Shown: positions 43,783 through 53,883 of the stretch, piece after piece
Layout of the letters: each line of letters opens with the position of its first letter
Numbering within the stretch: the stretch's first letter is position 1
DNA from: Allochromatium tepidum
GTDB taxonomy: Bacteria > Pseudomonadota > Gammaproteobacteria > Chromatiales > Chromatiaceae
Assembly: GCF_018409545.1 (NCBI RefSeq)
Contig: NZ_AP024563.1
Location: 664,501-728,500, forward strand
Reading direction: 5' to 3'
DNA: 64,000 nucleotides
Program-made: the position numbers and the translations under genes
The notes under the pieces: generated by a model
Database searches by the model: none
The model's input: the letters and a program-made list of their open reading frames with translations, nothing else
Told to the model about the DNA's origin: nothing

Positions 43783-46037
43783 TCCGTCACCTCCCGCAGC
43801 AGCGCCATGATCCGCTTTTCCACCTCGGCCAGTTCCGTATCGATCTCGTGCAGCGGGCGTGGCGGCTGGTATTGGAAGAACACGCGGTTGAAGTTGATCT
43901 CATAGCCCACCTTGCCGATGCCGCCGTCCTGCTCGTCCATGGTTTCGCGGTCGATCCAGGCGTCGTTGACGTACGGGCGCACCTCGCGCAGGAAGTAGCT
44001 GACGATGTCTTCTTTCAGCGGGATGTTCTCGGCGTCCTTCAGCGCCGGGTCGGGTTCGTATTCGGCAAAAACGCCCTCACCCCCAGCCCCTCTCCCGGAG
44101 GGCGAGGGGAGTTTATGGAGGCCCAGCAAGGGGTAGAGGTCGTCCTGTTTGAGGTCGGCGGGCAGGGTCTGGCCGGGGAACAGTGCGGCGCGGTTGAGCG
44201 CTTCGGCCTTGTGGTGTCTGGCGATGACGGGCGCGGCTTCGGGGTCCACGGTGGTGAAGCAGTCGCGGAACGCTTTCTTTTGCGCCGTGCCCTTGGCGCC
44301 CTTGGCCCAGCCTTCCACATTGTCGGGCAGGGTTTTGAACACCTGCTGCACCTTGTCCCAGACCTGGTTCCAGTCCGGCAGCAGCTCGGTGCCAAGGGCG
44401 TTCTGCACGGCCTGCAGGGCGTCGAACAGCTCGGGGTAGGCGTCAAGGAAGCGCTCGCAGCCCTCGCTGGTGATCTGGAAGCGCAGGCGCAGCGGGCGCA
44501 GCACGGTGATGCGGCGGTAGCCGAAGTCGGCGTTGTCGAAGACGCGGCTGGTCACTCGCTCGACCCATTTCTGGCCTTCGGGTGCGGGTTCGGTCGGTGG
44601 GGTATCGCGCCATTCCAAGGGTTTGCCGTCCTTGTCTTGCCGCACCCATGCTTTTGCCGTCTCAGCAAAGGCGCCATGTTCGCGGGTGATGGCATCCAGC
44701 GCGGCCTGGTCGAGGTAGCGGCGCTTGTCGCCCAGGCTGCGCTTCATGGACGTGTAGCGCTCGCGGGCGTCGATGAGCTGGATCTTGCCGCGGCGAGTGG
44801 GTGCCTTGCGGTTGGTGACCACCCAGATGAAGGTGCCGATGCCGGTGTTGTAGAACATCTGCTCGGGCAGGGCGACGATGGCTTCGAGCTGGTCGCGTTC
44901 GATGATCCAGCGGCGGATGTCGCTTTCGCCACTGCCGGCGCCGCCGGTGAACAGCGGCGAGCCGTTGAAGACGATGGCGGCGCGCGAGCCGGGCTTGTCG
45001 CGGTTGCCTGCCTCATAGTGCTGAAACTTGCTCATCATGTAGAGCAGGAACAGCAGGGCGCCGTCGTTGATGCGCGGCAGCTTGCCGCTGTAGCCACGGA
45101 AGTTGGGCCAGCGGTCAATGACCTTCTTCTCGGCTTTCCAGTCCACGCCAAAGGGCGGGTTGGCCAACAGGTAGTCGAAGCGCTGATCTGGGAAAGGGTC
45201 GTCGGTGAGGGTGTTGCCCAGCACCACCTGGCTGTCCTTGTGGCCCTTGATCAAAAGGTCGGAGGCCGCCACGGCGTAGGAGCGCGGGTTGTAGTCCTGC
45301 CCGAAGACCTTGACCATGGCCTGTTCGTTGTGGGCGCGAATCCAGTTTTGCGCCTCGGCCAGCATGCCGCCGGTGCCGCAGGCGGGGTCGCAGACGGTGA
45401 CGATGACGCCGGCCTGGGTGAGCACGTTGGTGTCGGGCTCCAGCAGCAGGTTGACCATGAGCCGGATGACTTCGCGCGGGGTGAAGTGATCGCCCGCAGT
45501 TTCGTTGGCCGCTTCGTTGAAGCGCCGGATCAGGTCTTCGAACACCAACCCCATGGTGATGTTGTCAACCCGCTTGGGGTGCAGGTCGATCTCGGCGAAG
45601 CGGGATACGACCTGGTAGAGGCGGTTGGACTCTTCGAGCTTCTCGATCTCCTTTTCGAACTCGAAGCGCTCGAAGATCTTGCGGATGTTCTCGGAGAAGC
45701 CGGCGATGTAGTCGGCCAGGTGGCGGCCGATGTGGTCGGGGTCGCCTTTGAGCTTCTGAAAATCCAGCGGGCTGTGGTTGTGAAAGCCCAGTGGGTTGCC
45801 GTCCTCGTCCTTGGCCAGATTGTTGAGGATGGCGTCGCTGTTGGTGAGGTTGCGGGCGCGCAGTTCGTCGTGGCGCTGAAGCACGGCCTCCTTGGTGGGG
45901 GCGAGCACGGCATCGAAGCGGCGCAGCACGGTCAGCGGCAGCATCACGCGCTCGTACTGCGGCGGACGATAGGGACCGCGCAGCAGGTCGGCCACCGACC
46001 AGATGAAGTTGGCGAGTGGCTGGAAGCTGGCGCTCAT
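43779..46037 (-). CDS. hsdM: Type I restriction-modification DNA methyltransferase subunit M
   Basis: A 752-residue N6-adenine methylase. An N-terminal helical HsdM domain (about 1-165) precedes SAM-binding motif I DPACGTGGMLAEAQ (about 220) and catalytic LLANPPFGVDW (about 293). A long insertion and helical tail follow; the last 70 residues (REVRPYVNDAWIDRETMDEQ onward) are the part duplicated twice downstream. A palindromic element is inserted in frame at about residues 642-655 (KLPSPSGRGAGGEGVFAE). The start MSASFQPLANFIWS at 46037 fits relatives; the frame extends upstream without similarity. First gene of the operon. Confidence 0.94.
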   Translation of the reverse strand: MSASFQPLANFIWSVADLLRGPYRPPQYERVMLPLTVLRRFDAVLAPTKEAVLQRHDELRARNLTNSDAILNNLAKDEDGNPLGFHNHSPLDFQKLKGDPDHIGRHLADYIAGFSENIRKIFERFEFEKEIEKLEESNRLYQVVSRFAEIDLHPKRVDNITMGLVFEDLIRRFNEAANETAGDHFTPREVIRLMVNLLLEPDTNVLTQAGVIVTVCDPACGTGGMLAEAQNWIRAHNEQAMVKVFGQDYNPRSYAVAASDLLIKGHKDSQVVLGNTLTDDPFPDQRFDYLLANPPFGVDWKAEKKVIDRWPNFRGYSGKLPRINDGALLFLLYMMSKFQHYEAGNRDKPGSRAAIVFNGSPLFTGGAGSGESDIRRWIIERDQLEAIVALPEQMFYNTGIGTFIWVVTNRKAPTRRGKIQLIDARERYTSMKRSLGDKRRYLDQAALDAITREHGAFAETAKAWVRQDKDGKPLEWRDTPPTEPAPEGQKWVERVTSRVFDNADFGYRRITVLRPLRLRFQITSEGCERFLDAYPELFDALQAVQNALGTELLPDWNQVWDKVQQVFKTLPDNVEGWAKGAKGTAQKKAFRDCFTTVDPEAAPVIARHHKAEALNRAALFPGQTLPADLKQDDLYPLLGLHKLPSPSGRGAGGEGVFAEYEPDPALKDAENIPLKEDIVSYFLREVRPYVNDAWIDRETMDEQDGGIGKVGYEINFNRVFFQYQPPRPLHEIDTELAEVEKRIMALLREVTE
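43782..43991. repeat. hsdM 3'-end, parental copy A
   Basis: The last 70 codons of hsdM, repeated at 41957-42166 (67 of 70 residues the same) and 41152-41361 (60 of 70). Confidence 0.9.
44071..44111. repeat. Dispersed palindromic element inserted in frame in hsdM
   Basis: CCTCTCCC-GGAGGG core with flanking CCTCACCC and GAGGGGAG arms, of the same family as 1680-1717. It encodes PSPSGRGAGGEG, a peptide seen where this repeat class enters genes. The reading frame stays open. Confidence 0.75.
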
Positions 46038-46240
46038 GGAGGCATCCGGGCAGAATTTCACAGGTCTTGTCGATCGGGCGCAGTCTAACAGGCCAAGATC
46101 GATGCGGTCAGTGTGCAGGGGCGCGTGCCTTGCACACTCTGTCCGTGACGCTGGTCGCGAATCGGCGCGCGGTCTCAGCGCCGGCGGCCCGTCTGGACTA
46201 AGATTCAATCAAGGCAATGATTTTTGACGGAGGAACCGAG

Positions 46241-46483
46241 ATGATCACCGGAATCGTCGGCCAAGCCGGTTGGATGGGGATGCAGCGGGGCATGGATGGA
46301 TTGAGCCAGAATGCCAGCGAGATCGCGAGTGCCGGCGTCAAGCCGCCGGCAGGCACCTCGGTGCGCGACATCAGCGAGCCGCTGGTCGATCAGACCGAGA
46401 ACCTGCGTCAGGTCGAAGCCTCGGCCAAGGTGCTCCAATCCTCGACCGACGCCTTCGATCATCTGATCGATATCCTCGCCTGA
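46241..46483 (+). CDS. Small flagellar-rod-like protein, 80 aa
   Basis: An 80-residue protein that looks like the two ends of a flagellar basal-body rod protein joined together: N-terminal GIVGQAGWMGMQRGMDGLSQ with NASEIAS, and C-terminal EPLVDQTENLRQVEASAKVL with QSSTDAFDHLIDIL. The central domain of FlgB/C/F/G proteins is absent. GGAGGA lies 7 bases before the ATG at 46241. No flagellar genes are adjacent. It is convergent with, and overlaps by 25 bases, the glycosyltransferase gene. Confidence 0.7.
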   Translation: MITGIVGQAGWMGMQRGMDGLSQNASEIASAGVKPPAGTSVRDISEPLVDQTENLRQVEASAKVLQSSTDAFDHLIDILA

Positions 46484-47643
46484 TCGATCACCCGCTCGTA
46501 GAACTTCAGCAGACGGTCGGCCAGCACCGGGGCCGACCAGTCGTGCGCATGTTCGACCGCCTCGCGTGCCAACCGCTTGCGCAAATCCGGCTCCTTCAGC
46601 AATCGCACGGCCTTGCCGGCGAAATCCGCCTCGTCCTCCGCAGCGATGAGCGCGCCCTGTCCATCGCCCAGCACCTCCTTCGTCCCCATGACCGCCGTCG
46701 AGACCACGGGCACGCCGAGCGCCATCGCCTCCAGCAGAACCAGTCCCTGAGTCTCGGTGCGTGAGGCGAACAGAAAGGCTGCGCCGGCCCGATAACAGTC
46801 CTCCAGACTGCCGTCGCGATTGAGATAACCCAGGAAGCGCGTGTTGTCGGCCAGACCCAACTGCTCGGCCAGACGCTCCAGATCGCGCTGCGCCGGACCC
46901 TCGCCGGCGATCACCAGCAGTACGTCCGGCACCTCGGCCTTGATCCTGACCAGCGCGCGCAGGATGAACTCGATGTTCTTCTCGAAGGCGAGCCGGCTCA
47001 CCAGCACCAGCACCGGACGCTCGGGCGGGATGTCGTGACGTGCCCGAAAGCGCAGGCCGTCGCCCTGGCTGAACTGATCCAGATCGATCCCGGTCGGGAT
47101 GACCTCGGCCGGGGTCTGGATACCATAGTCCCGGAGCACGTCGAGCATCGCCTGCGAGGGCACCACGAGCGCATCGACGCCATTGCATTGACTGATGGAG
47201 AAATGGCGCGCCGCGCCGCGCATCCAGCGCGCCGGCACCCAGGGGACATAGTGATGCAGATACTGTTCGAAGAAGGTGTGATAGCTCTCGACCACCGGCA
47301 GTTCGAGCCGCTTGGCCAGCCCCAACCCGGAGTAGTGCGCGATGAAGGGCGTCTGGATGTGGAGCAGATCGAATCCACGCGCCTTGAGTGCCTCCGTTAG
47401 ACGGCGGATCTTGAACGGCTGGAGGATGCGGTCCTCCGGGTCGATCGGCAGATAGCGCGAGGGGATACGGATGATCTCGAACGGCTCGTTGGCGCCGGCG
47501 TCATAGTCACTCGAACCGTAATCGGGCGCGATCAACGTGACCTCGTGCCCCTTGGCGCCGAATTCACGCGCGAAGGTCTGGATCGACGTCGAAACGCCGG
47601 TCACACGGGGAAAATAGACATCCGAAATCATCAAGACGCGCAT
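46459..47643 (-). CDS. GT4 family glycosyltransferase
   Basis: A 394-residue GT-B-fold enzyme. N-terminal domain: MRVLMISDVYFPRVTGVSTS and the PDYG segment, typical of the mannosyltransferase-like group. C-terminal domain: ERPVLVLVSRLAFEKNIEFI, LLVIAGEGPAQRDLERLAEQ, FASRTETQGLVLLEAMALGV with the E-x7-E type motif. It probably transfers a sugar from an NDP donor to a lipid or glycan acceptor at the inner membrane. No other glycan genes are nearby, so acceptor and donor are not known. Confidence 0.88.
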   Translation of the reverse strand: MRVLMISDVYFPRVTGVSTSIQTFAREFGAKGHEVTLIAPDYGSSDYDAGANEPFEIIRIPSRYLPIDPEDRILQPFKIRRLTEALKARGFDLLHIQTPFIAHYSGLGLAKRLELPVVESYHTFFEQYLHHYVPWVPARWMRGAARHFSISQCNGVDALVVPSQAMLDVLRDYGIQTPAEVIPTGIDLDQFSQGDGLRFRARHDIPPERPVLVLVSRLAFEKNIEFILRALVRIKAEVPDVLLVIAGEGPAQRDLERLAEQLGLADNTRFLGYLNRDGSLEDCYRAGAAFLFASRTETQGLVLLEAMALGVPVVSTAVMGTKEVLGDGQGALIAAEDEADFAGKAVRLLKEPDLRKRLAREAVEHAHDWSAPVLADRLLKFYERVIDQARISIR

Positions 47644-47727
47644 GGATCATTGCCCGAAACCGAAAAATCCGGTGATCATACCCGAATAAACCGTCTTCAT
47701 CGTCTCGAACCTTTCAGGAACCATGTC

Positions 47728-48144
47728 ATGGGTGATCATTCGTCTCTCGTTCGGCTGGCGTGTGCGGCTGGACTGGCTCTGAGCGTGTCGCTGCCGGTCC
47801 GTGCGGCTGAGCCTTCCACTGAGCGTCCCGTCGCGCCCGCGCTCTGGGGGCAGGGTGCCAAGAGTTGCGCGGCCTACCTCGCCAGTCGGCCGGGGCCGGG
47901 CACGCCGGCCGGGATCGCCGGCGAGGAATATCGGCTCTATCGCCAGTGGCTGGCGGGTCTGGTCACGGGACTGAATCTGGCCGTGGGGCGCGACGTGCTC
48001 GCGGGCGGTGAACTGGATGCGGCCATGCTGCGCATCGGTGCGCTCTGCGAGAAGCAGCCGCAGGAGGATTTCTTCAATACCAGCCTGCGTCTGATACGCT
48101 CGCTCGGGCAGTTAAAGGGCGACTCCGGTCGGGCGAAAGAGTAG
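47728..48144 (+). CDS. Secreted Rap1a/Tai-like small protein
   Basis: A 138-residue exported protein: signal peptide about 1-26 (ending VRA). The mature part has CAAYLASRPG, YRLYRQWLAGLVTGLNLAVG and MLRIGALCEKQPQEDFFNTS, the Cys...W(L)xG...C-P layout of Rap1a/Tai-type periplasmic proteins, with two Cys likely forming a disulfide. Some relatives are immunity proteins of type VI effectors; no effector gene is nearby. The ATG at 47728 is chosen with AGGA 8 bases upstream. Confidence 0.7.
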   Translation: MGDHSSLVRLACAAGLALSVSLPVRAAEPSTERPVAPALWGQGAKSCAAYLASRPGPGTPAGIAGEEYRLYRQWLAGLVTGLNLAVGRDVLAGGELDAAMLRIGALCEKQPQEDFFNTSLRLIRSLGQLKGDSGRAKE

Positions 48145-48182
48145 AGATCCGGATTGACGGTGCGGTCACGCCGGATGGGCGT

Positions 48183-48215
48183 TGTCACGGAATCGTCATC
48201 TTGTCTTCATACAAT
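48183..48215 (+). promoter_or_regulatory. Pho box and -10 element of the pst operon
   Basis: Three Pho-box-like heptamers spaced exactly 11 bases apart: TGTCACG (48183), CGTCATC (48194), CTTCATA (48205). TACAAT at 48210-48215 is a good -10 and there is no normal -35, as in PhoB-activated promoters. The pstS ATG lies 65 bases downstream. Confidence 0.7.
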
Positions 48216-48280
48216 GGGAACCAATCGTGGCGACAATACAGCCCCGTGCGATTTCGTCCACTTGCAGGAGATTCCAACGC

Positions 48281-49324
48281 ATGAACAAGACCCTGATCGC
48301 CGCGGCCGTGACCCTAGCCGCGACCACACTCTCGACCCAGGCCATGGCCCGCGATACCATCTACATCGTCGGCTCCTCGACCGTGTTCCCCTTCTCGACC
48401 GCCGTGGCCGAGACCTTCGGTCGTACCGGTAAGTTCAAGACCCCCAAGGTCGAGTCTACCGGCACCGGCGGCGGCATGAAGCTGTTCTGCGGCGGCGTGG
48501 GCGTCGATCATCCCGACATCACCAACGCCTCGCGCGCCATGAAGGCCAGCGAGTTCGAGGCCTGCCAGGAAGCCGGCGTCAAGGAGATCACCGAGGTCAA
48601 GATCGGCTTCGATGGCATCGCCATCGCCAACTCCAAGTCGGCCGAACCCTGGGATCTGAGTCTCAAGGACGTCTATCTGGCGCTCGCCAAGGATATCCCG
48701 GACGGCAAGGGCGGCTTCATGGCCAACCCCAACAAGACCTGGAAGGACGTCAACGCCGAACTGCCCGACCTCAAGATCGAGGTGCTGGGTCCGCCGCCCA
48801 CCTCCGGCACCCGTGATGCCTTCGTCGAGCTGGCCATGGAAGGGGGCTGCAACAGCATCCCCGAGATCAAGGATCTCAAGAAGTCCGACGAGAAGAAGCA
48901 CAAGGCCGTCTGCCAGGGCATCCGTGAAGACGGGGCCTATATCGAGGCCGGCGAGAACGACAACCTGATCGTGCAGAAGCTGGTGGCCAACCCGAGCGCG
49001 CTCGGCATCTTCGGCTACAGCTTCCTGGATCAGAACACCGACAAGGTCCAGGGCGCCAAGATCGACGGTGTCGAGCCCACCTATGACACCATCTCCGATG
49101 GTTCCTACCCGATCTCGCGTTCCCTCTACTTCTATGTCAAGAAGGCCCATGTCGGTACCATTCCGGGCATCGAGGAGTACGTCAAGGAGTTCACCAGCGA
49201 CAAGGCCTGGGGTCCGGACGGCTATCTGGCCGACAAGGGGCTGATCGCCCTGCCTGACGAGGAGCGCGCCGCCGTCGCCGAGGCCGCGCAGTCGCTCAAG
49301 TCGATGGAGAAGCCCGCCAAGTAA
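48281..49324 (+). CDS. pstS: Phosphate ABC transporter substrate-binding protein
   Basis: A 347-residue periplasmic phosphate-binding protein. Signal peptide about 1-24 (ending AMA). YIVGSSTVFPFSTAVAETFG and ESTGTGGGMKLFCGGVGVDH are the phosphate-contacting loops; PPPTSGTRDAFVELAMEGG is the second-domain binding motif. It captures phosphate for PstCAB. A PhoB-type promoter lies upstream and a strong hairpin just downstream, which should keep PstS more abundant than the membrane parts. Confidence 0.93.
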   Translation: MNKTLIAAAVTLAATTLSTQAMARDTIYIVGSSTVFPFSTAVAETFGRTGKFKTPKVESTGTGGGMKLFCGGVGVDHPDITNASRAMKASEFEACQEAGVKEITEVKIGFDGIAIANSKSAEPWDLSLKDVYLALAKDIPDGKGGFMANPNKTWKDVNAELPDLKIEVLGPPPTSGTRDAFVELAMEGGCNSIPEIKDLKKSDEKKHKAVCQGIREDGAYIEAGENDNLIVQKLVANPSALGIFGYSFLDQNTDKVQGAKIDGVEPTYDTISDGSYPISRSLYFYVKKAHVGTIPGIEEYVKEFTSDKAWGPDGYLADKGLIALPDEERAAVAEAAQSLKSMEKPAK

Positions 49325-49370
49325 GGCGGCACACCGCCCAGCGTCACGCGCCGGAATCACCCGGCCAGCC

Positions 49371-49397
49371 GCCGATGCCCGATGTTCGGGCATCGGC
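49371..49397 (+). terminator. Strong hairpin between pstS and pstC (attenuator or mRNA stabiliser)
   Basis: Perfect 12-bp stem GCCGATGCCCGA / TCGGGCATCGGC with a TGT loop, 46 bases after the pstS stop and 28 bases before the pstC start. There is no long T run, so it may protect the pstS message or reduce read-through rather than end transcription. Confidence 0.65.
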
Positions 49398-49425
49398 TGT
49401 TCCATTCAAACCAGGCCAAATCCCG

Positions 49426-50809
<1,384 letters not shown>

Positions 50810-50817
<8 letters not shown>

Positions 50818-52120
50818 TCCAGCCAAGGACGCGGCCGGCGCGCCGCGTCGCACCATCGACATCGTCCAGTCCTCGCTCAAGCGTCGTTATGCGCGCGAGC
50901 GCCGCTTCCGGCTGCTCGGCGCCACGGCGGTGGTCCTGGGCATGAGCTTCGTCGCGCTGCTGTTCGCCGACATCATCCTCAAGGGTTATACGGCCTTCCA
51001 GCAGACCTATATCCAGTTGCCGATCGAGCTGGCCGCCGAGGCCATCGACCCGGACGGCACCCGTGATCCCGCCGTGCTGGCGCGCGCCGACTACATGAAG
51101 CCGATCCGCGAGGCGCTGCGCGAGCAGTTCCCCGAGGTTACGGATCGGGGCGACCGGCGGTTGCTCAACTCCATGATCAGCGTCGGCGCGCCCGATCTGC
51201 TGCGCGAACGGGTGATGGCCGATCCGCAACTGATCGGTACCACGCAGGAACTGTGGATTCTGGCCGACGACGACATCGACATGCTGGTCAAGGGCCATAT
51301 CGATCGCGAGGCCGCCGAGGGCGACCGGCGCGTCAAGGACCAGATGATCGGCTGGATCGATCGTCTCGACGCCGAGGGGCGGGTCGCCAAGCACTTCAAT
51401 ACCATCTTCTTCACCCACGGCACCTCGCGCGAACCCGAGCTGGCCGGCATCGCCGGCGCCCTGATGGGGTCGTTCTACACCCTGGTGCTGACCCTGTCGC
51501 TGTCCTTCCCGATCGGGGTCGGCGCGGCACTCTATCTGGAGGAGTTCGCGCCCAAGAACCGCTGGACCGATCTGATCGAGGTCAACATCAACAACCTGGC
51601 GGCGGTGCCCTCGATCGTCTTCGGTCTGCTGGGTCTGGCGGTCTTCATCGCCTTCTTCGGCGTGCCGCGCTCGACCCCGCTGGTCGCGGCCCTGGTGCTG
51701 ACCCTGATGACCCTGCCGACCATCATCATCGCCAGCCGCGCGGCGCTCAAATCCGTGCCGCCCTCGATCCGCGAGGCCGCGCTCGGTGTGGGCGCCTCGC
51801 CCTTGCAGACCCAGTTCCACCATGTCCTGCCGCTGGCCATGCCCGGCATGCTCACCGGCACCATCATCGGCATGGCGCAGGCGCTCGGCGAGACCGCGCC
51901 CCTGCTCATGATCGGCATGATCGCCTTCATCGTCGACATCCCCAAGGGCTTCACCGACGCCGCGACCGTGCTGCCGGTGCAGATCTTCCTGTGGGCCGAC
52001 AGTCCCGAACGCGGATTCGTCGAGCGCACTTCGGCCGCCATCCTCGTGCTGCTGGCTTTCCTCTTTGTCATGAACCTGGCCGCCGTCCTGTTGCGCCGCC
52101 GGTTCGAGCGTCGCTGGTAG
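50810..52120 (+). CDS. pstA: Phosphate ABC transporter permease PstA
   Basis: A 436-residue permease whose start overlaps the pstC stop by eight bases. One N-terminal helix (about 45-65) is followed by a large periplasmic insert (about 66-205), then the usual five-helix core with LPTIIIASRAALKSVPPSIR, EAALGVGASPLQTQFHHVLP (the EAA loop) and LPVQIFLWADSPERGF. The long insert is common in PstA of this group but absent in E. coli. It forms the channel with PstC. Confidence 0.92.
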
Positions 52121-52151
52121 GTTTCAAACCCAAGCGAGAGGCTGAATTTTC

Positions 52152-53015
52152 ATGAACACTCTGGTTGAAGTAATGGACAAGACGACTGGCGCGATCAGCT
52201 CCGCCGACTTGGCGAAAGACCGACACTCAACGGCCACCGTCGGCGATATCACGGTCGCCGACCCGCGCATTACCTGCCGCAACGTCGATGTCTGGTACGG
52301 CGCCAAACAGGCCATCAGGGGCGTGAGCCTGGACATCGGCAAGAACGAGGTGCTGTCGATGATCGGCCCCTCAGGATGCGGCAAGTCGACCTTCCTGCGC
52401 TGTCTCAATCGCATGAACGACACCATCGACGGCTGCCGGGTGACGGGTTCGATCCGGCTCGACGGTCAGGACATCTACGACAAGGGACTCGACCCGGTGC
52501 CGCTGCGCGCCCAGGTCGGGATGGTGTTCCAGAAGCCCAATCCCTTCCCCAAGTCGATCTATGAGAACGTCGCCTATGGGCCGCGCATCCATGGTCTGAC
52601 CAACAACAAGGCCGAGCTGGACGAGCTGGTCGAGGGCAGTTTGCAGAAGGCCGGGCTCTGGAACGAGGTCAAGGATCGGCTCGATCAGCCCGGCACCGGG
52701 TTGTCGGGCGGCCAGCAGCAACGGCTGTGCATCGCCCGCACCATCGCCGTCTCGCCCGAGGTGATCCTGATGGACGAGCCCTGCTCGGCGCTCGATCCTA
52801 TCGCCACCGCCATCATCGAGGAGCTGATCGACGAGCTGCGCGCCAACTACTCGATCGCCATCGTCACCCACTCGATGCAGCAGGCCGCGCGCGTCTCGCA
52901 GCGCACCGCCTACTTCCATCTCGGCGATCTGATCGAGGTCGGCGAGACCAATCAGATCTTCACCAATCCTCAGCACCGGCTCACCGAGGATTACATCACC
53001 GGGCGCTTCGGCTGA
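52152..53015 (+). CDS. pstB: Phosphate ABC transporter ATP-binding protein
   Basis: A 287-residue ATPase. An unusual N-terminal stretch of about 35 residues precedes the ABC domain: Walker [16 protein letters not shown]-loop [20 protein letters not shown], signature LSGGQQQRL, Walker [14 protein letters not shown] and the switch His in [13 protein letters not shown]. It powers phosphate import through PstCA and also takes part with PhoU in signalling to PhoR. Confidence 0.96.
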   Translation: MNTLVEVMDKTTGAISSADLAKDRHSTATVGDITVADPRITCRNVDVWYGAKQAIRGVSLDIGKNEVLSMIGPSGCGKSTFLRCLNRMNDTIDGCRVTGSIRLDGQDIYDKGLDPVPLRAQVGMVFQKPNPFPKSIYENVAYGPRIHGLTNNKAELDELVEGSLQKAGLWNEVKDRLDQPGTGLSGGQQQRLCIARTIAVSPEVILMDEPCSALDPIATAIIEELIDELRANYSIAIVTHSMQQAARVSQRTAYFHLGDLIEVGETNQIFTNPQHRLTEDYITGRFG

Positions 53016-53034
53016 GTCCGGCGCGGAGACGACG

Positions 53035-53793
53035 ATGAGCGACACTGCCGTCGACAAACCGGCCGGCGATCTCACCAGCGGCCATACCGTGCGTCGCTAC
53101 GATCAGGAGCTGGCCAAGCTGCGCGCCATCATCCTGCAGATGGGCGAGCGCGTCATCGACCAAACGCAGGTCGCCGTCGCGGCCCTGATCGAAGACGACG
53201 AGTCCCAGGCCTATCGCGTACTCGATCGCGAGCCGCTGATCGACTATCTCTCACTCGACGCGGACGAAGAGGTGTTTCGGGTCATCGCCCGGCGTCAGCC
53301 GACGGCCGTGGATCTGCGCATCGTGCTGGCGCTGTCCAAGATCGCCGGGGAGGTCGAGCGCGCCGGCGACAAGGCCGCACGCATCGCCCGTCAGGTGCTT
53401 GAACTGCACCAGCAGGAACAGGACGGCGCACTGCTCGTCGAACCGCTGCGTGACGCCTTCCAGCGTCTCGACGACAAGGCCTGCTGCATGTTCGAGCGCA
53501 GCGTGCATGCCGTCACCACCTTCGATGTGACTCAGTCCCTGACCATCTTCGAGGATGAGACACGGCTTCACGAGGCGGCGCATGCACTACACGATCTGCT
53601 GAGCGAATCGGACACCGATGGTCTGGTGCCGCGTCAGACCATTGCGCTGTTCCACTCTGCGCAGGCACTCAAGCACATCGGCAATCATGCCTCCAGTATC
53701 GCCGAGCAGGTCATCTATGTCGCGCTCGGACAGGATGTGCGCTATCGCAATCGCGAGATCCTGATCGAGACGCTGCGCCATCGCGGTTACTGA
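53035..53793 (+). CDS. phoU: Phosphate signalling protein PhoU
   Basis: A 252-residue, two-repeat helical protein. Each half carries the family metal-binding pattern, seen in ARRQPTAVDLRIVLALSKIA with GEVERAGDKAARIAR and, in the second half, ALKHIGNHASSIAEQVIYVA. PhoU damps the Pho response and Pst activity when phosphate is plentiful. It follows pstB by 19 bases and is the last gene of the operon; no phoBR genes are in the window. Confidence 0.94.
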   Translation: MSDTAVDKPAGDLTSGHTVRRYDQELAKLRAIILQMGERVIDQTQVAVAALIEDDESQAYRVLDREPLIDYLSLDADEEVFRVIARRQPTAVDLRIVLALSKIAGEVERAGDKAARIARQVLELHQQEQDGALLVEPLRDAFQRLDDKACCMFERSVHAVTTFDVTQSLTIFEDETRLHEAAHALHDLLSESDTDGLVPRQTIALFHSAQALKHIGNHASSIAEQVIYVALGQDVRYRNREILIETLRHRGY

Positions 53794-53883
53794 CGCAGTG
53801 GTCGCCAGGCCGATCGACGCCGTTGTCGAGGCGGTTTAAGCTGTCTCGACTCGGCCCGAGCGGGCGCCATCGACTGGTGTGTC

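Noticed and set aside
43848-46088. 746-codon plus-strand open frame opposite hsdM
   Set aside because: Antisense to hsdM, which has all methylase motifs; no independent support.
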